Notes: a model not told the origin generated them from the letters alone. 47,995 bases of DNA from DASZGI01 sp035938995 (GCF_035938995.1 NZ_DASZGI010000106.1:1-47995), one strand, 5' to 3'; shown: positions 17,681 to 26,182, numbered from the stretch's first letter. A program made the numbers and translations.

Positions 17681-17872
17681 CTTCGGGCTACCTCTAGCTG
17701 TGATCGCCTTTTCACGTCAGGTCGCATTATTCACGACGGGCCGGGCAGAGAGCAGAGGCACCGCGCGGTCGGGACCGGTCCGCGGCCCCCGGCCGTGCGG
17801 GTACCAACGCCCCACCTGTACGCCGCCTATCGCGCGGCGGCGGGGGCCCCGGTCGACACAGGGGAGAGCGAG

Positions 17873-18265
17873 GTGCCAGAACCGCCTCTGACCAGGAGCG
17901 TCCATCTCGCTGCCGAGGTGACCGCGCCCCGGAGCGCGCGCGACTTCCTCGCAGCGGCGTGCTCGGCCTGGCACACCGAGTGGCTGTCGGCTACGGCAGG
18001 GCTCGCCCTCAGTGAGTTGGTCAGCAACGCGGTGTTGCACGCGGGCACGGATCTCGACGTGGAACTACGACTCGGCGACGGCTGGCTCAGGCTCTCGGTG
18101 CACGATGGGAGCCCAGTGCTGCCGCTGCCGCGGCAGCACGAGCCCGGGGCGTTCGGCGGCCACGGCCTGGACTTCGTCTCCCGGCTCGCGGACAGTTGGG
18201 GCGTCGCGCCGGGACCGGACGGCGGCAAGACCGTCTGGTGCGCGCTGCGCGCCGACAAACGTTAG
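17873..18265 (+). CDS. RsbW-like anti-sigma ATPase
   Basis: A 130-residue HATPase_c_2 protein. It has the N-box LALSELVSNAVLHAG with both the Glu and the Asn, the G1-like VHDGSPVLP, and the end motif HGLDFVSRLADSWGVAPGPDGGKTVWCALR typical of the actinobacterial anti-sigma kinase family. GTG 17873 is chosen for the GGGGAG about 6 nt upstream; the open frame extends far upstream only as a shadow of the phosphatase gene. It is divergent from the SpoIIE phosphatase and convergent with the sigma factor, with 4 nt of overlap at 18262-18265. It is the better-conserved ATPase of the two anti-sigma proteins in this module. Confidence 0.88.
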   Translation: MPEPPLTRSVHLAAEVTAPRSARDFLAAACSAWHTEWLSATAGLALSELVSNAVLHAGTDLDVELRLGDGWLRLSVHDGSPVLPLPRQHEPGAFGGHGLDFVSRLADSWGVAPGPDGGKTVWCALRADKR

Positions 18266-19215
18266 CCGAAGCCTGCTCGCAGCTCGTCCAGGATCCGCGA
18301 GAGCAGCCGGGAGACCTGCATCTGGGAGACCCCCAGCTGATTGCCGATCTCGGACTGCGTCATCCCGCGGAAGAACCGCATCAGCAGGATCCGCTTGTCC
18401 CGCTCGCCGAGCCGGGCCAGCAGGGGTTTGAGCACCTCGCGGTTCACCACCGCGTCGAAGCGGGGGTCGTCGTCGCCGAGGAAGTCGGTGAGGGTCGCGC
18501 TCGCCGACTCCATGCGCACCGGGCGGTCCAGCGACGCGGTGGTATAGGCCTCGGTCGCGTCCAGCGCCTCGGTGATCTCCTCGGGGTCCGCCTTGAGCCG
18601 CTCGGCGAGTTCGGCCACGGTCGGCGAGCGGCCGAGGTCGTGGGTCAGCTGCTCGGTGGCCTTGCGCAGGGCGCTGCTGAGCTCCTGCATCCGGCGCGGC
18701 ACGTGCACGTCCCACGTGGCGTCGCGGAAGTACCGCTTGATCTCGCCCAGGATCATCGGCGTGGCGTAGCCGAGGAACCCGGTGCCGTGGTCGGGGTCGA
18801 AGTTGTCCGTGGCCTTGACCAGGCCGAGATAGGCGACCTGGACGAAGTCCTCGACGACCTCGCCGCGTCCGCCGTAGCGCACCGCGATGTGCCGGGCGTA
18901 GGGCATGTGGTCGCGGATGATCGCCTCGCGGATCCGCTCGCGCTCGGGATCGTCGGGCGGCAGCTTCTTCATCTCGTGGAACAGCCGCATCGTCTCGGCG
19001 CGCCGTTCGGCGTGCGGCGAGACGGAGTTGCTCGGCGAGCCGCTGTCCTCGGCAGGCTCAGGGTTCTTGGCCGGTGCGTCCCTGGGCGGCATGTCCTTGG
19101 AGTGCGCTGTGCTCTCAGACGGAGTGCTCTTAGACGGAGTGCTCTCAGACGGAGTGCTCTCAGACGGCGTGCTCTTCGAAGAGACTGCGTTCTCCTTCCG
19201 GGAGTCGTGCTGCAT
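18262..19215 (-). CDS. SigB/SigF-family stress sigma factor
   Basis: Group 3 sigma factor, 317 residues, homologous to the SigB/SigF/SigG class of Streptomyces. Region 2 is GRGEVVEDFVQVAYLGLVKATDNFDP with YATPMILGEIKRYFRD. Region 3 is MQELSSALRKATEQL to EITEALDA. Region 4 is ERDKRILLMRFFRGMTQSEIGNQLGVSQMQVSRLL. The first about 75 residues are a disordered Ser/Thr/Pro/Lys tail made from a 15-bp repeat (STPSE/STPSK). Its ATG shares a base with the stop of the RsbW gene (TGATG), completing an rsbV-rsbW-sigB-like operon. Activity should be set by partner switching with the neighbouring anti-sigma, STAS and SpoIIE proteins. Confidence 0.95.
   Translation of the reverse strand: MQHDSRKENAVSSKSTPSESTPSESTPSKSTPSESTAHSKDMPPRDAPAKNPEPAEDSGSPSNSVSPHAERRAETMRLFHEMKKLPPDDPERERIREAIIRDHMPYARHIAVRYGGRGEVVEDFVQVAYLGLVKATDNFDPDHGTGFLGYATPMILGEIKRYFRDATWDVHVPRRMQELSSALRKATEQLTHDLGRSPTVAELAERLKADPEEITEALDATEAYTTASLDRPVRMESASATLTDFLGDDDPRFDAVVNREVLKPLLARLGERDKRILLMRFFRGMTQSEIGNQLGVSQMQVSRLLSRILDELRAGFG
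19109..19183. repeat. 5 x 15-bp in-frame tandem repeat in sigma factor N-terminus
   Basis: Units related to GTGCTCTCAGACGGA at 19109, 19124, 19139, 19154 and 19169, differing by one to a few bases. On the minus strand they encode S-T-P-S-E/K five-residue repeats in the disordered N-terminal tail of the sigma factor. Confidence 0.9.
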
Positions 19216-19712
19216 CAGACCTCCCGCCCGGCCAGCAGCTTCACCAGCCTGACGGTGCCGAGACCGTTCTCGGTCCGCCAGGTCAACTCGTCCACGAGCG
19301 CGCCGAGCATGATCCAGCCGATGTCGTCCTCGTCAGGGCCGAGCGTCGGGCCGACCGGTGCGGACACCGTCACGACCAGCGTGCCGGCCGCGCCGTCGTC
19401 GCCGGGAAGCTCCTCGAACCGGCAGTCCAGCGCCTCGCCGAGGCCGCCGAAGTCCGGGGAGAGCAGGAACACCCCGCACGCCTCGTCCACCGCGAGCCGC
19501 AGGTCGGTCAGCTCCTCGACGGTCAGGCCCAGCCGCACGCCGATGTGCGCGGCGACCGACCGGACCAGCACCACCTGGTCTCGATCCGCCGGGATGGTCA
19601 GCGCCACCGTGCTCAGCGCCGGACCGTTCGGGCCGCGCTCGGGCGCCACCGGTTCGCCGTCCGGCTTCGCGCGCTCCGGATCAGCCGACTCCGGCTGGAT
19701 CTCCTGGTACAT
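19215..19712 (-). CDS. rsbW: RsbW/UsfX-type anti-sigma factor
   Basis: A 165-residue protein directly upstream of and coupled to the SigB-family gene. It has the HATPase_c_2 outline (LTVEELTDLRLAVDEACGVFLL, then a beta-rich C-terminus DDIGWIMLGALVDEL). The N-box is DEACGVF, without the usual Asn, and no clear glycine-rich ATP lid is present. This degenerate form is typical of the actinobacterial anti-sigma that pairs with SigB/SigF. It probably binds the sigma directly, and whether it still has kinase activity cannot be judged. ATG 19712 is chosen for GGAGGAGAAG upstream; the longer frame to 19985 overlaps the STAS gene. Confidence 0.85.
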   Translation of the reverse strand: MYQEIQPESADPERAKPDGEPVAPERGPNGPALSTVALTIPADRDQVVLVRSVAAHIGVRLGLTVEELTDLRLAVDEACGVFLLSPDFGGLGEALDCRFEELPGDDGAAGTLVVTVSAPVGPTLGPDEDDIGWIMLGALVDELTWRTENGLGTVRLVKLLAGREV

Positions 19713-19741
19713 CGCGACTTCTCCTCCCTCGTCGCCCACTG

Positions 19742-20080
19742 TCAACCAGCCAGGGCCGACTGCACATCGTCGCGGGTGTCCAGAAAGCCCGCGGTCCCGG
19801 CCAGTTCCAGCACGCGTTGCACCGGCGGCTGCGGCGCGACCAGGCGGAAAACAGCCTTCGAGGCCGAAGCCCGCTTCGCCGCCTGAAGCAGCACCCGCAA
19901 TCCGCTGGAGTCCAGGAACGTCATCTCGGTGCCGTCCAGCACGACGACGGCCTCTGGGACGATCAACGGTTCGAGTTCCATCCACAGGCGCTCGGCGGCG
20001 GCCAAATCCAGCTCGCCGCGCACGCTCACCACAAAGCGTCCGGTGCCGGACTCGCCGGCGCTCACGGAAAAGCGGTCCAT
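19742..20080 (-). CDS. rsbV: STAS-domain anti-sigma factor antagonist
   Basis: RsbV/SpoIIAA-type antagonist of 112 residues. The signature VVVLDGTEMTFLDSSGLRVLLQAAKRA contains the Asp-Ser-Ser-Gly-Leu phosphorylation loop, in which the first or second Ser is the expected site. The rest (GELDLAAAERLWMEL and QPPVQRVLELAGT) fits a full STAS fold. Start ATG 20080 has GAGGGGA 8 nt upstream. It is first gene of the rsbV-rsbW-sigB-like operon with a 29-nt gap to the anti-sigma. Dephosphorylation by the SpoIIE phosphatase about 2 kb away would let it sequester the anti-sigma. Confidence 0.93.
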   Translation of the reverse strand: MDRFSVSAGESGTGRFVVSVRGELDLAAAERLWMELEPLIVPEAVVVLDGTEMTFLDSSGLRVLLQAAKRASASKAVFRLVAPQPPVQRVLELAGTAGFLDTRDDVQSALAG

Positions 20081-20343
20081 CCGCTGCGTCCCCTCGTCCG
20101 GTCTATCAGCATTGGGTTTGATCTGTCCTCCCGATTGCACCCTAACGCCGGGTGACACGTCGGCGGCAGGTCCCGGGTCGCGGCGCCGTTTTCAGGCACC
20201 GTCCAACCCGTGGTCCGAGCGACCGCATAACCGTTCCGCCACATTCCAAACGGTGACCTGCGCACTGAAGTTTGACCTGGTCGCAATCGGAGAGTGGGGT
20301 GCCTCCCCCACAAGCGCCGACACAATTCGAGGAGGCGGCCCGC

Positions 20344-20736
20344 ATGTCCCCGTCCGGGTCCGAAGTTCTGGCCACGCTCGCCCCCGTGCCGCGCGCCGCC
20401 CGGCCCCGCAGCGCTCCCGACGTGTATACGAGGCTGGACGTCGCCTGGCAGGAACGCGGTGCGTGCCGCCAGGTGGATTCGTCGCTGTTCTTCGCTCCCG
20501 AGGGAGAGGGGCGGGCCCAGCGCCGCTTCCGCGAATCGGCGGCGAAGGCGGTATGCGCGTACTGTCCGGTGCGCGTCGCCTGCCGGTCCTTCGCGCTGGC
20601 CACCGGCGAACCCTACGGAATCTGGGGCGGCACCACGGAGACCGAGCGCCTGCGCCGCGCCGCCGGGCGCCGCCACAAGGCCGCCGAATCCGACGGGCCG
20701 CCGCGGGAGAAGCGCAGTACGGCCGAAGCCGCTTAG
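20344..20736 (+). CDS. WhiB-family iron-sulfur regulator
   Basis: Wbl protein of 130 residues. The four cluster-binding cysteines are Cys41 (RGACRQVD), Cys71, Cys74 and Cys80 (CAYCPVRVAC), followed by the G-I-W-G-G turn (EPYGIWGGTTETER) and a basic C-terminal tail RRAAGRRHK. Such proteins bind a 4Fe-4S cluster and modulate the primary sigma factor; their actinobacterial roles include sporulation and redox stress. ATG 20344 has GAGGAGG 8 nt upstream, a much better start than the upstream in-frame codon at 20272. It is divergent from the STAS-sigma operon. Confidence 0.95.
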   Translation: MSPSGSEVLATLAPVPRAARPRSAPDVYTRLDVAWQERGACRQVDSSLFFAPEGEGRAQRRFRESAAKAVCAYCPVRVACRSFALATGEPYGIWGGTTETERLRRAAGRRHKAAESDGPPREKRSTAEAA

Positions 20737-20798
20737 TCTGGAAAGGCCGCTTCACAACGAGTTGCCGCACCCTGTCGGGGTGGGAAGGAGCACGCGAG

Positions 20799-21632
20799 GT
20801 GTCCGCGACCGAAGAAGGCCTCCCGGGGGAACCGCGCCCGCACGACGACCACCATCTCAGCGACCTCGGCCTCCCCAAGCAGATCACGGCCTGCCTGTTC
20901 GATCTGGACGGCGTGCTCACCCAGACGGCGAAGATCCACGCCGCGGCGTGGAAGCAGACCTTCGACGCGTTCCTCGCCGCGTACGGCAAGCAGGTCGGCA
21001 AGACCTTCGAGCCGTTCGACGAAGTGCACGACTACGAGCTGTACGTGGACGGCAAACCGCGTACCGACGGCGTGCGCTCCTTCCTGACCGCGCGGGGAGT
21101 GGAACTGCCCGAGGGGACGCCCGACGACCCGACGACGGCGCAGACCGTGCAGGGCGTCGGCAATGCCAAGAACAAGGCGTTCAACGAGGTGCTCGCGAAG
21201 CAGGGTCTCGAACCCTTCGAGGGCTCGGTCAGCTACGTGCACGCCGTGCAGGCGGCCGGGCTGCGCCGCGCCGTGGTCACATCGAGCGCGAACTGCGCCG
21301 CGGTGCTGCGCGCGGCCGGGATGGACGGCCTGTTCGACACCACCATCGACGGCAATGACCTGACTCGGCTGCACCTGCTGGGCAAGCCCGCGCCGGACAC
21401 CTACCTCGCCGCCGCCCGCGCGCTCGAAGTCGGGCCCGGGGAAGCCGCCGTGTTCGAAGACGCCCTCGCCGGGGTGGAAGCCGGCCGGGCCGGGAAATTC
21501 GGCTGGGTAGTCGGCGTGGACCGGCTCGGGCAGGCGGCGGCGCTGCGCGCGAACGGCGCCGACATCGTGGTCGACGACCTGGCTGATCTGCTGCCTGAGG
21601 GCCAGCGGCCGGAGTCGGGGAGCGCGCGGTGA
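20799..21632 (+). CDS. pgmB: Beta-phosphoglucomutase (HAD superfamily)
   Basis: HAD hydrolase-fold mutase, 277 residues, interconverting beta-glucose-1-phosphate and glucose-6-phosphate. Motif I is CLFDLDGVLT with nucleophile Asp35 and acid/base Asp37. The helical cap carries FEPFDEVHDYELYVDGKPRTDGVRSFL. Motif II is VVTSSAN, and motif III/IV are GKPAPDTYL and VFEDALAGVEAG. GTG 20799 has GGAAGGAG 8 nt upstream. Its stop overlaps the GTG of the GH65 phosphorylase gene, so the two are coupled. The phosphorylase releases beta-glucose-1-phosphate and this enzyme channels it to glycolysis, which makes the substrate assignment firm. Confidence 0.93.
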   Translation: MSATEEGLPGEPRPHDDHHLSDLGLPKQITACLFDLDGVLTQTAKIHAAAWKQTFDAFLAAYGKQVGKTFEPFDEVHDYELYVDGKPRTDGVRSFLTARGVELPEGTPDDPTTAQTVQGVGNAKNKAFNEVLAKQGLEPFEGSVSYVHAVQAAGLRRAVVTSSANCAAVLRAAGMDGLFDTTIDGNDLTRLHLLGKPAPDTYLAAARALEVGPGEAAVFEDALAGVEAGRAGKFGWVVGVDRLGQAAALRANGADIVVDDLADLLPEGQRPESGSAR

Positions 21633-24016
21633 TCGATCACTCAGCCTTCGGGGTCGACCCCTGGTGCCTGTACGAGCAGCACCTCGACCTGAGCCTTATG
21701 CCGCACAGCGAGTCCCTGTTCGCACTGTCCAACGGCCACGTCGGCTGGCGCGGGAACCTCGACGAGGGCGAGCCGCACGGCCTGCCCGGCACCTACCTCA
21801 ACGGGGTCTACGAGGTGCGGCCCCTCCCCTACGCCGAGGCCGCGTACGGGCTCCCGGAGTCGGGCCAGAGCGTCATCAACGTCACCAACGGCAAGCTCAT
21901 GCGGCTCCTGGTGGAAGACGAGCCGTTCGACGTGCGCTACGGGAAGCTGCACAAGCACGAGCGCTGCCTCGACATGCGCGACGGAGTGCTGCGCCGCGCC
22001 GTGGAGTGGGAGTCGCCGGCCGGACGCCGGGTGAAGGTCCGCTCGACCCGGATGGTCTCGCTCACCCAGCGCGCCATCGCGGCCGTGCTCTACGAGGTCG
22101 AGGCGGTGGGCGAGGCGGCCCGGGTCGTGGTGCAGTCGGAGCTGGTCGCCAATGAGGAGCTCCCGGCCGCCAGTGATGATCCGCGCGCGGCCGGGGTGCT
22201 GGCCGAGCCGCTGGTGGGCGTCTCGCACGGGCAAATGGGCAGCCGTGTCGGGCTGGTGCACACCGTGCGCAAGAGCGGCCTGCGGGTGGCCGCGGTGGCG
22301 GACCACATCGTGGAGGGCCCGGAGAATCTGCTGACCCAGACCGAGAGCCGGGAGGATCTGGGCCGGTTCACCGCGGCGGTGCTGCTGCAACCCGGTGAGG
22401 TGCTGCGGGTGGTGAAGTTCGTGGCCTACGGTTGGTCGGCCGAGCGGTCACTGCCCGCTCTGCGCGCCCAGGTCGAGGCGGCGCTCGCGGCGGCGCTGCA
22501 GACCAGCTGGGAGGGCCTGCTCGCGGACCAGCGCAGCTGCCTCGACGACTACTGGTCGCACGCTGACGTCGAGATCGACGGCGATCCGGACATCCAGCAG
22601 GCGGTGCGCTTCGGGCTGTTTCACATCCACCAGGCGTCAGCGCGCGGCGAGCAGCGGTCGATCCCGGCCAAGGGGCTGACCGGCAACGGCTACGACGGCC
22701 ACGCGTTCTGGGACACCGAGACGTTCGTGCTCCAGGTGCTGACCTACACCGCGCCCGCCGCGGCTGCCGACGCGCTGCGCTGGCGACAGCGCACCCTGCC
22801 CCTGGCCCGCGACCGCGCCAAGCAGCTGCGCCTGCAGGGTGCGGCCTTTCCGTGGAGGACCATCGCCGGCGAGGAGTGCTCGGGCTACTGGCCGGCCGGG
22901 ACCGCCGCGTTCCACATCAACGCCGACATCGCCGACGCGGTGATCCGCTACTACCTGGCCACCGGCGACCACGCCTTCGACCGGGAGGCCGGGCTCGAGT
23001 TGCTGGTCGAGACCGCGCGGCTGTGGTGCTCGCTCGGGCACTTCGACGGCGCGGGGCGCTTCCGCATCGAGGGCGTCACCGGGCCCGACGAGTACAGCGC
23101 GATCGCGGACAACAACGTCTACACGAACCTGATGGCGCAGAGGAATCTGGCCGCCGCGGCGGACGTGGCCGCGCGCCATCCCGAGCTGGCCGCCGGGCTG
23201 GGCGTCGATCCGGGGGAGACCGACCACTGGCGGGCGGCGGCGAAGGGGATGTACATCCCCTACGACGAGGCGATCGGCGTGCATCCGCAGGCCGACGACT
23301 TCACCAAGCACGCGGTGTGGGACTTCGAGGCCACCAGCGCGGACGAGTATCCGCTGCTGCTGAACTTCCCCTACTTCGACCTCTACCGCAAGCAGGTCAT
23401 CAAGCAGGCGGATCTGGTGCTGGCGCTGCATCTGCGCGGTGACGCCTTCGACGAGGAGGAGAAAGCGCGCAACTTCTCCTACTACGAGCGGCTGACCGTG
23501 CGCGACTCGTCGCTGTCGGCGTGCAGCCAGTCGGTGATGGCGGCCGAACTGGGTCACTTGCAGCTGGCCTACGACTACCTCGGCGAGGCCGCGCTGATGG
23601 ATCTGGAGAATCTGGAGCACAACACGGCCGACGGGCTCCATCTCGCGTCCTTGGCGGGCAGTTGGATCGCCTTGGTGGCCGGGTTCGGCGGGATGCGCCA
23701 CCACGACGATCGCGGCGTGTCGTTCGCGCCGCGGCTGCCGCCGGGCTGGAAGCGGCTGGCCTTCCGGATCCTGGTGCGGGGGGCGGTGGTGCGGGTCGAG
23801 ACGGACCCCGAGTCCGCCCACTACACCCTGGAGAGCGGCGAGGATCTGGAGATCCGGCACTACGGCACGGCGATCACGCTGAGCGCCGGGCAGACGGTGA
23901 GCCGGGAGATCCCAGAGCCGCCGGAGCGCCCGACGCCGATCCAGCCGCGCGGCCGGGCACCGCAGCCGCGTGGCGTGCACGCGATGCGAGACCACACGGT
24001 GCACAGCGCGAGCTGA
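21629..24016 (+). CDS. GH65 disaccharide phosphorylase (maltose/trehalose type)
   Basis: Glycoside hydrolase family 65 protein, 795 residues, the full length of the family. The catalytic acid is Glu488 in GVTGPDEYSAIADNNVYTN; the phosphate-binding side is represented by SLSACSQSVMAAELGH, and the ATFPW-type motif is GAAFPWRTI. The N-terminal super-sandwich domain (SLFALSNGHVGWRGNLDEG) and C-terminal jelly-roll are both present. By family it cleaves an alpha-linked glucose disaccharide with phosphate to glucose plus beta-glucose-1-phosphate. Maltose, trehalose and kojibiose cannot be told apart by eye. Coupled to beta-phosphoglucomutase, so the disaccharide can feed glycolysis. Confidence 0.92.
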   Translation: MIDHSAFGVDPWCLYEQHLDLSLMPHSESLFALSNGHVGWRGNLDEGEPHGLPGTYLNGVYEVRPLPYAEAAYGLPESGQSVINVTNGKLMRLLVEDEPFDVRYGKLHKHERCLDMRDGVLRRAVEWESPAGRRVKVRSTRMVSLTQRAIAAVLYEVEAVGEAARVVVQSELVANEELPAASDDPRAAGVLAEPLVGVSHGQMGSRVGLVHTVRKSGLRVAAVADHIVEGPENLLTQTESREDLGRFTAAVLLQPGEVLRVVKFVAYGWSAERSLPALRAQVEAALAAALQTSWEGLLADQRSCLDDYWSHADVEIDGDPDIQQAVRFGLFHIHQASARGEQRSIPAKGLTGNGYDGHAFWDTETFVLQVLTYTAPAAAADALRWRQRTLPLARDRAKQLRLQGAAFPWRTIAGEECSGYWPAGTAAFHINADIADAVIRYYLATGDHAFDREAGLELLVETARLWCSLGHFDGAGRFRIEGVTGPDEYSAIADNNVYTNLMAQRNLAAAADVAARHPELAAGLGVDPGETDHWRAAAKGMYIPYDEAIGVHPQADDFTKHAVWDFEATSADEYPLLLNFPYFDLYRKQVIKQADLVLALHLRGDAFDEEEKARNFSYYERLTVRDSSLSACSQSVMAAELGHLQLAYDYLGEAALMDLENLEHNTADGLHLASLAGSWIALVAGFGGMRHHDDRGVSFAPRLPPGWKRLAFRILVRGAVVRVETDPESAHYTLESGEDLEIRHYGTAITLSAGQTVSREIPEPPERPTPIQPRGRAPQPRGVHAMRDHTVHSAS

Positions 24017-24335
24017 GTGCCGTCCGTTCAAGCCAGTGTCCTAAACGAGCGGCGTCCGAAACGAGCGGCCGAGCTTGGGCGCCGCACGCCGGGAGCCCCA
24101 GCTGCGTCCCAGCGTGCGAGGTGAAAACGACCGGTCGTCTTAAACCCGCGTAGGACACCACCCGGCGCCTCGTGCCTCGCGCAGGACCCGAACCGACGCC
24201 TCGTGCGGTGTCCACCAGCGTTCGCCGGGTTGGCGACTTCGGTGGAGCACGGCTCTCGCAGTTCCGACGCCCGGTTAAGGTTGGTGGACACCGCACCAGC
24301 CATCCCGGCGGTGTTCAGCTGGCCGACCGGTCAGC
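24017..24335. other. Intergenic region with inverted repeats
   Basis: No gene is supported in these 319 nt between convergent genes. It contains two near-copies of AAACGAGCGGC (24045-24070), a palindrome-centred element at 24122-24142 (AAAACGACCGGTCGTCTTAA) that matches the four-copy repeat near 29.4-29.6 kb in the opposite orientation, and a 15-bp perfect inverted repeat at 24203-24217 / 24282-24296. Reading frames here are arginine-rich shadows. Confidence 0.6.
24203..24296. repeat. 94-bp element bounded by 15-bp perfect inverted repeats
   Basis: GTGCGGTGTCCACCA at 24203-24217 is the exact reverse complement of 24282-24296. The 64-nt interior codes for nothing obvious. It could be a MITE-like remnant, a structured RNA or a terminator for the convergent genes. 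Confidence 0.7.
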
Positions 24336-24914
24336 TCACAGTGCGTTTCCGGCGCCGCCGATACGCCATGAGCCGGGAGCGCCCTTCGCCCTGCGCAGGC
24401 GCTTGCGGCCGGCGCGCGGATCCGCTGGTTCGTCGGGTACGGGCGGCGCGGGCTGTGGAGCGGGCGTCGGCTGCGCGACCTCGGCGGGGAGAGTGCCGTT
24501 GGCCGCTTCCCAGGCCGACCGGATCCTGACCCGGTGCGCGCCGGCCATCAGCAGCCGCTCCTCGGCCGCGCGGGACATCAGCTCCTGCTCCTCGCTGATG
24601 ATCTCCAGCAGCGCGTCTGCCGCTTCCAGGCTCTGCCGCGCCTGTTCCTCGGCCACCTCGAGCTGCCGCTGCGCCTCGTACAGCCCGCGCCCGTCGCCGA
24701 TCTCCTGCCGGGCCCGCACCAGCGTCCGCGCGGCCTCGCAGGCGGCGCGGGCCGTGGCCACGCCGACCTTGGTCATGTGGCCGACGTGGGCGAGCTCAGT
24801 CGCCCAGGCGGCGCAGACCTCCGCCTCGGCCTCCGCCACCACCCGGTCGCGCGCTGCGCTGAGCAGAACTCTCCGGTACTCGTCGACGGCGTCGCCGCCG
24901 CTGAATCCAGTCAC
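24336..24914 (-). CDS. Coiled-coil hypothetical protein
   Basis: A 192-residue protein, not recognised. Residues 1-125 are almost wholly alpha-helical, with heptad-like Ala/Glu/Leu patterning (YEAQRQLEVAEEQARQSLEAADALLEII) typical of a coiled coil. A Pro-rich hinge (PTPAPQPAPPVPDEP) precedes a basic tail (RKRLRRAKGAPGSWR). No signal peptide or membrane span. GTG start with GAGGG 7 nt upstream. It is divergent from the BrkB-family membrane protein. A cytoskeletal or adaptor role is only a guess from the coiled coil. Confidence 0.7.
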   Translation of the reverse strand: MTGFSGGDAVDEYRRVLLSAARDRVVAEAEAEVCAAWATELAHVGHMTKVGVATARAACEAARTLVRARQEIGDGRGLYEAQRQLEVAEEQARQSLEAADALLEIISEEQELMSRAAEERLLMAGAHRVRIRSAWEAANGTLPAEVAQPTPAPQPAPPVPDEPADPRAGRKRLRRAKGAPGSWRIGGAGNAL

Positions 24915-25132
24915 GTCACGCCCTCACCGCTCATCCTCGTCACTCGCAACCCGACGGACGCCGTCCCGTCGCCTCTGGTAACCACTCCCGACGCCGCCAA
25001 ACTGTTCACTGCTGCCAGGAGCCGAGCGAATCGACCCGTATGACTTGGGTACCGCACGGGCATCGCCATCGGCTAAAGCCGGGGTCGTGCGGGCGCGTGC
25101 GGTGCTGGAGCCGACTGCTGGAAGGCGCTGAC

Positions 25133-26182
25133 GTGGATCTGGACCCCCTGCTCCGATGGCTCGACCGGCTCCAAAGGCATTCGCGGGTCGCGCAGTTCGG
25201 GATCGCGGTGTATCGGAAGTTCGACGACGACCAAGCCTGGAGCCTCGCCGCGCTTCTGGCGTACTACGCGTTCCTGGCCATCTTCCCGCTGCTCTTGATC
25301 TTGGTGACGGCGCTCGGGATCGTGCTGCACGGAAGCCCAGCCGCGCAGCAGTGGGTGCTGCACTCGGCACTGGTGGACTTCCCGATCATCGGTGATCAGC
25401 TCAAGGGCAACATCCACTCACTCAACCGCACCGGCCTCGGTGCGGTCGTCGGACTGATCGGCACCGCGTTCGGCGCGCGGGGCCTGGCGATGTCGGTGCA
25501 GAACGCGTTCAACTCTGTGTGGGGCATCCCGTTCACCCGCCGTCCGCCGTTCTGGGGCCGCCAGCTGCGGGCCCTGATCCTGCCGGTCGTGGTCGGCGGC
25601 GCGATCCTGGTCACCGGGGCGCTGTCCGGGGTGGCGAGCGTGCTCGGGCACCGCGGGGCCGCGGTGACGGCCGGCGGCCTGGCGGTCTCGACGGTGATCA
25701 ACGCGGCGTTCTTCGTGCTCGGATTCCGGCTGGCGATCGGGCACGAGGTGCCGACCCGCGACTTCGTGCGGTCGGCGTGCGCGGCGGCGGTGATCTGGCA
25801 GGCGCTCCTGACGCTCGGCGGCTACCTCATCGCGCACCAGTTGCGGCACGCCGAGCAGGTCTACGGGCTGTTCGGTCTGGTACTCGGACTGCTGGCCTGG
25901 CTGCACATCCAGGCGCAGCTCACGCTTCTCGTGCTGGAGGCAGACGTCGTGCGGGCGCAACGGCTGTGGCCGCGGGCGCTGGAGCCGCACGGGCTCGAGC
26001 AGGGCGACCGCCTCGCCTACGCCTCGTACGCCCAAGCGCAGAGCCGCCACGCGGACACGCAGATCGCGGTCTCGTTCGCCGCACCCCCGGCGCCCTCGCC
26101 CCCGCCCGCTCCGCCCGTGCCGGCTTCCCCAGCAACGGTCGCGGCGGAACCGGGACCCGAGTCAGTGGACGATCGCGCCTAA
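25133..26182 (+). CDS. YihY/BrkB-family membrane protein
   Basis: Polytopic inner-membrane protein of 349 residues in the YihY/virulence-factor BrkB family, whose substrate is unsettled. It opens with the family pattern FDDDQAWSLAALLAYYAFLAIFPLLLILVTALG. Six hydrophobic segments follow (for example LGAVVGLIGTAFGARGLAMSV, ALILPVVVGGAILVTGALSG, VYGLFGLVLGLLAWLHIQAQ), and a Pro-rich cytoplasmic tail closes the protein. GTG 25133 has GGAAGG 7 nt upstream. Its last 21 nt overlap the convergent FBP gene. Confidence 0.9.
   Translation: MDLDPLLRWLDRLQRHSRVAQFGIAVYRKFDDDQAWSLAALLAYYAFLAIFPLLLILVTALGIVLHGSPAAQQWVLHSALVDFPIIGDQLKGNIHSLNRTGLGAVVGLIGTAFGARGLAMSVQNAFNSVWGIPFTRRPPFWGRQLRALILPVVVGGAILVTGALSGVASVLGHRGAAVTAGGLAVSTVINAAFFVLGFRLAIGHEVPTRDFVRSACAAAVIWQALLTLGGYLIAHQLRHAEQVYGLFGLVLGLLAWLHIQAQLTLLVLEADVVRAQRLWPRALEPHGLEQGDRLAYASYAQAQSRHADTQIAVSFAAPPAPSPPPAPPVPASPATVAAEPGPESVDDRA

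Noticed and set aside
15281..18265. 994-codon open frame on the plus strand
   Set aside because: Only its last 130 codons (from 17873) look like protein; the rest is antisense to the phosphatase gene.
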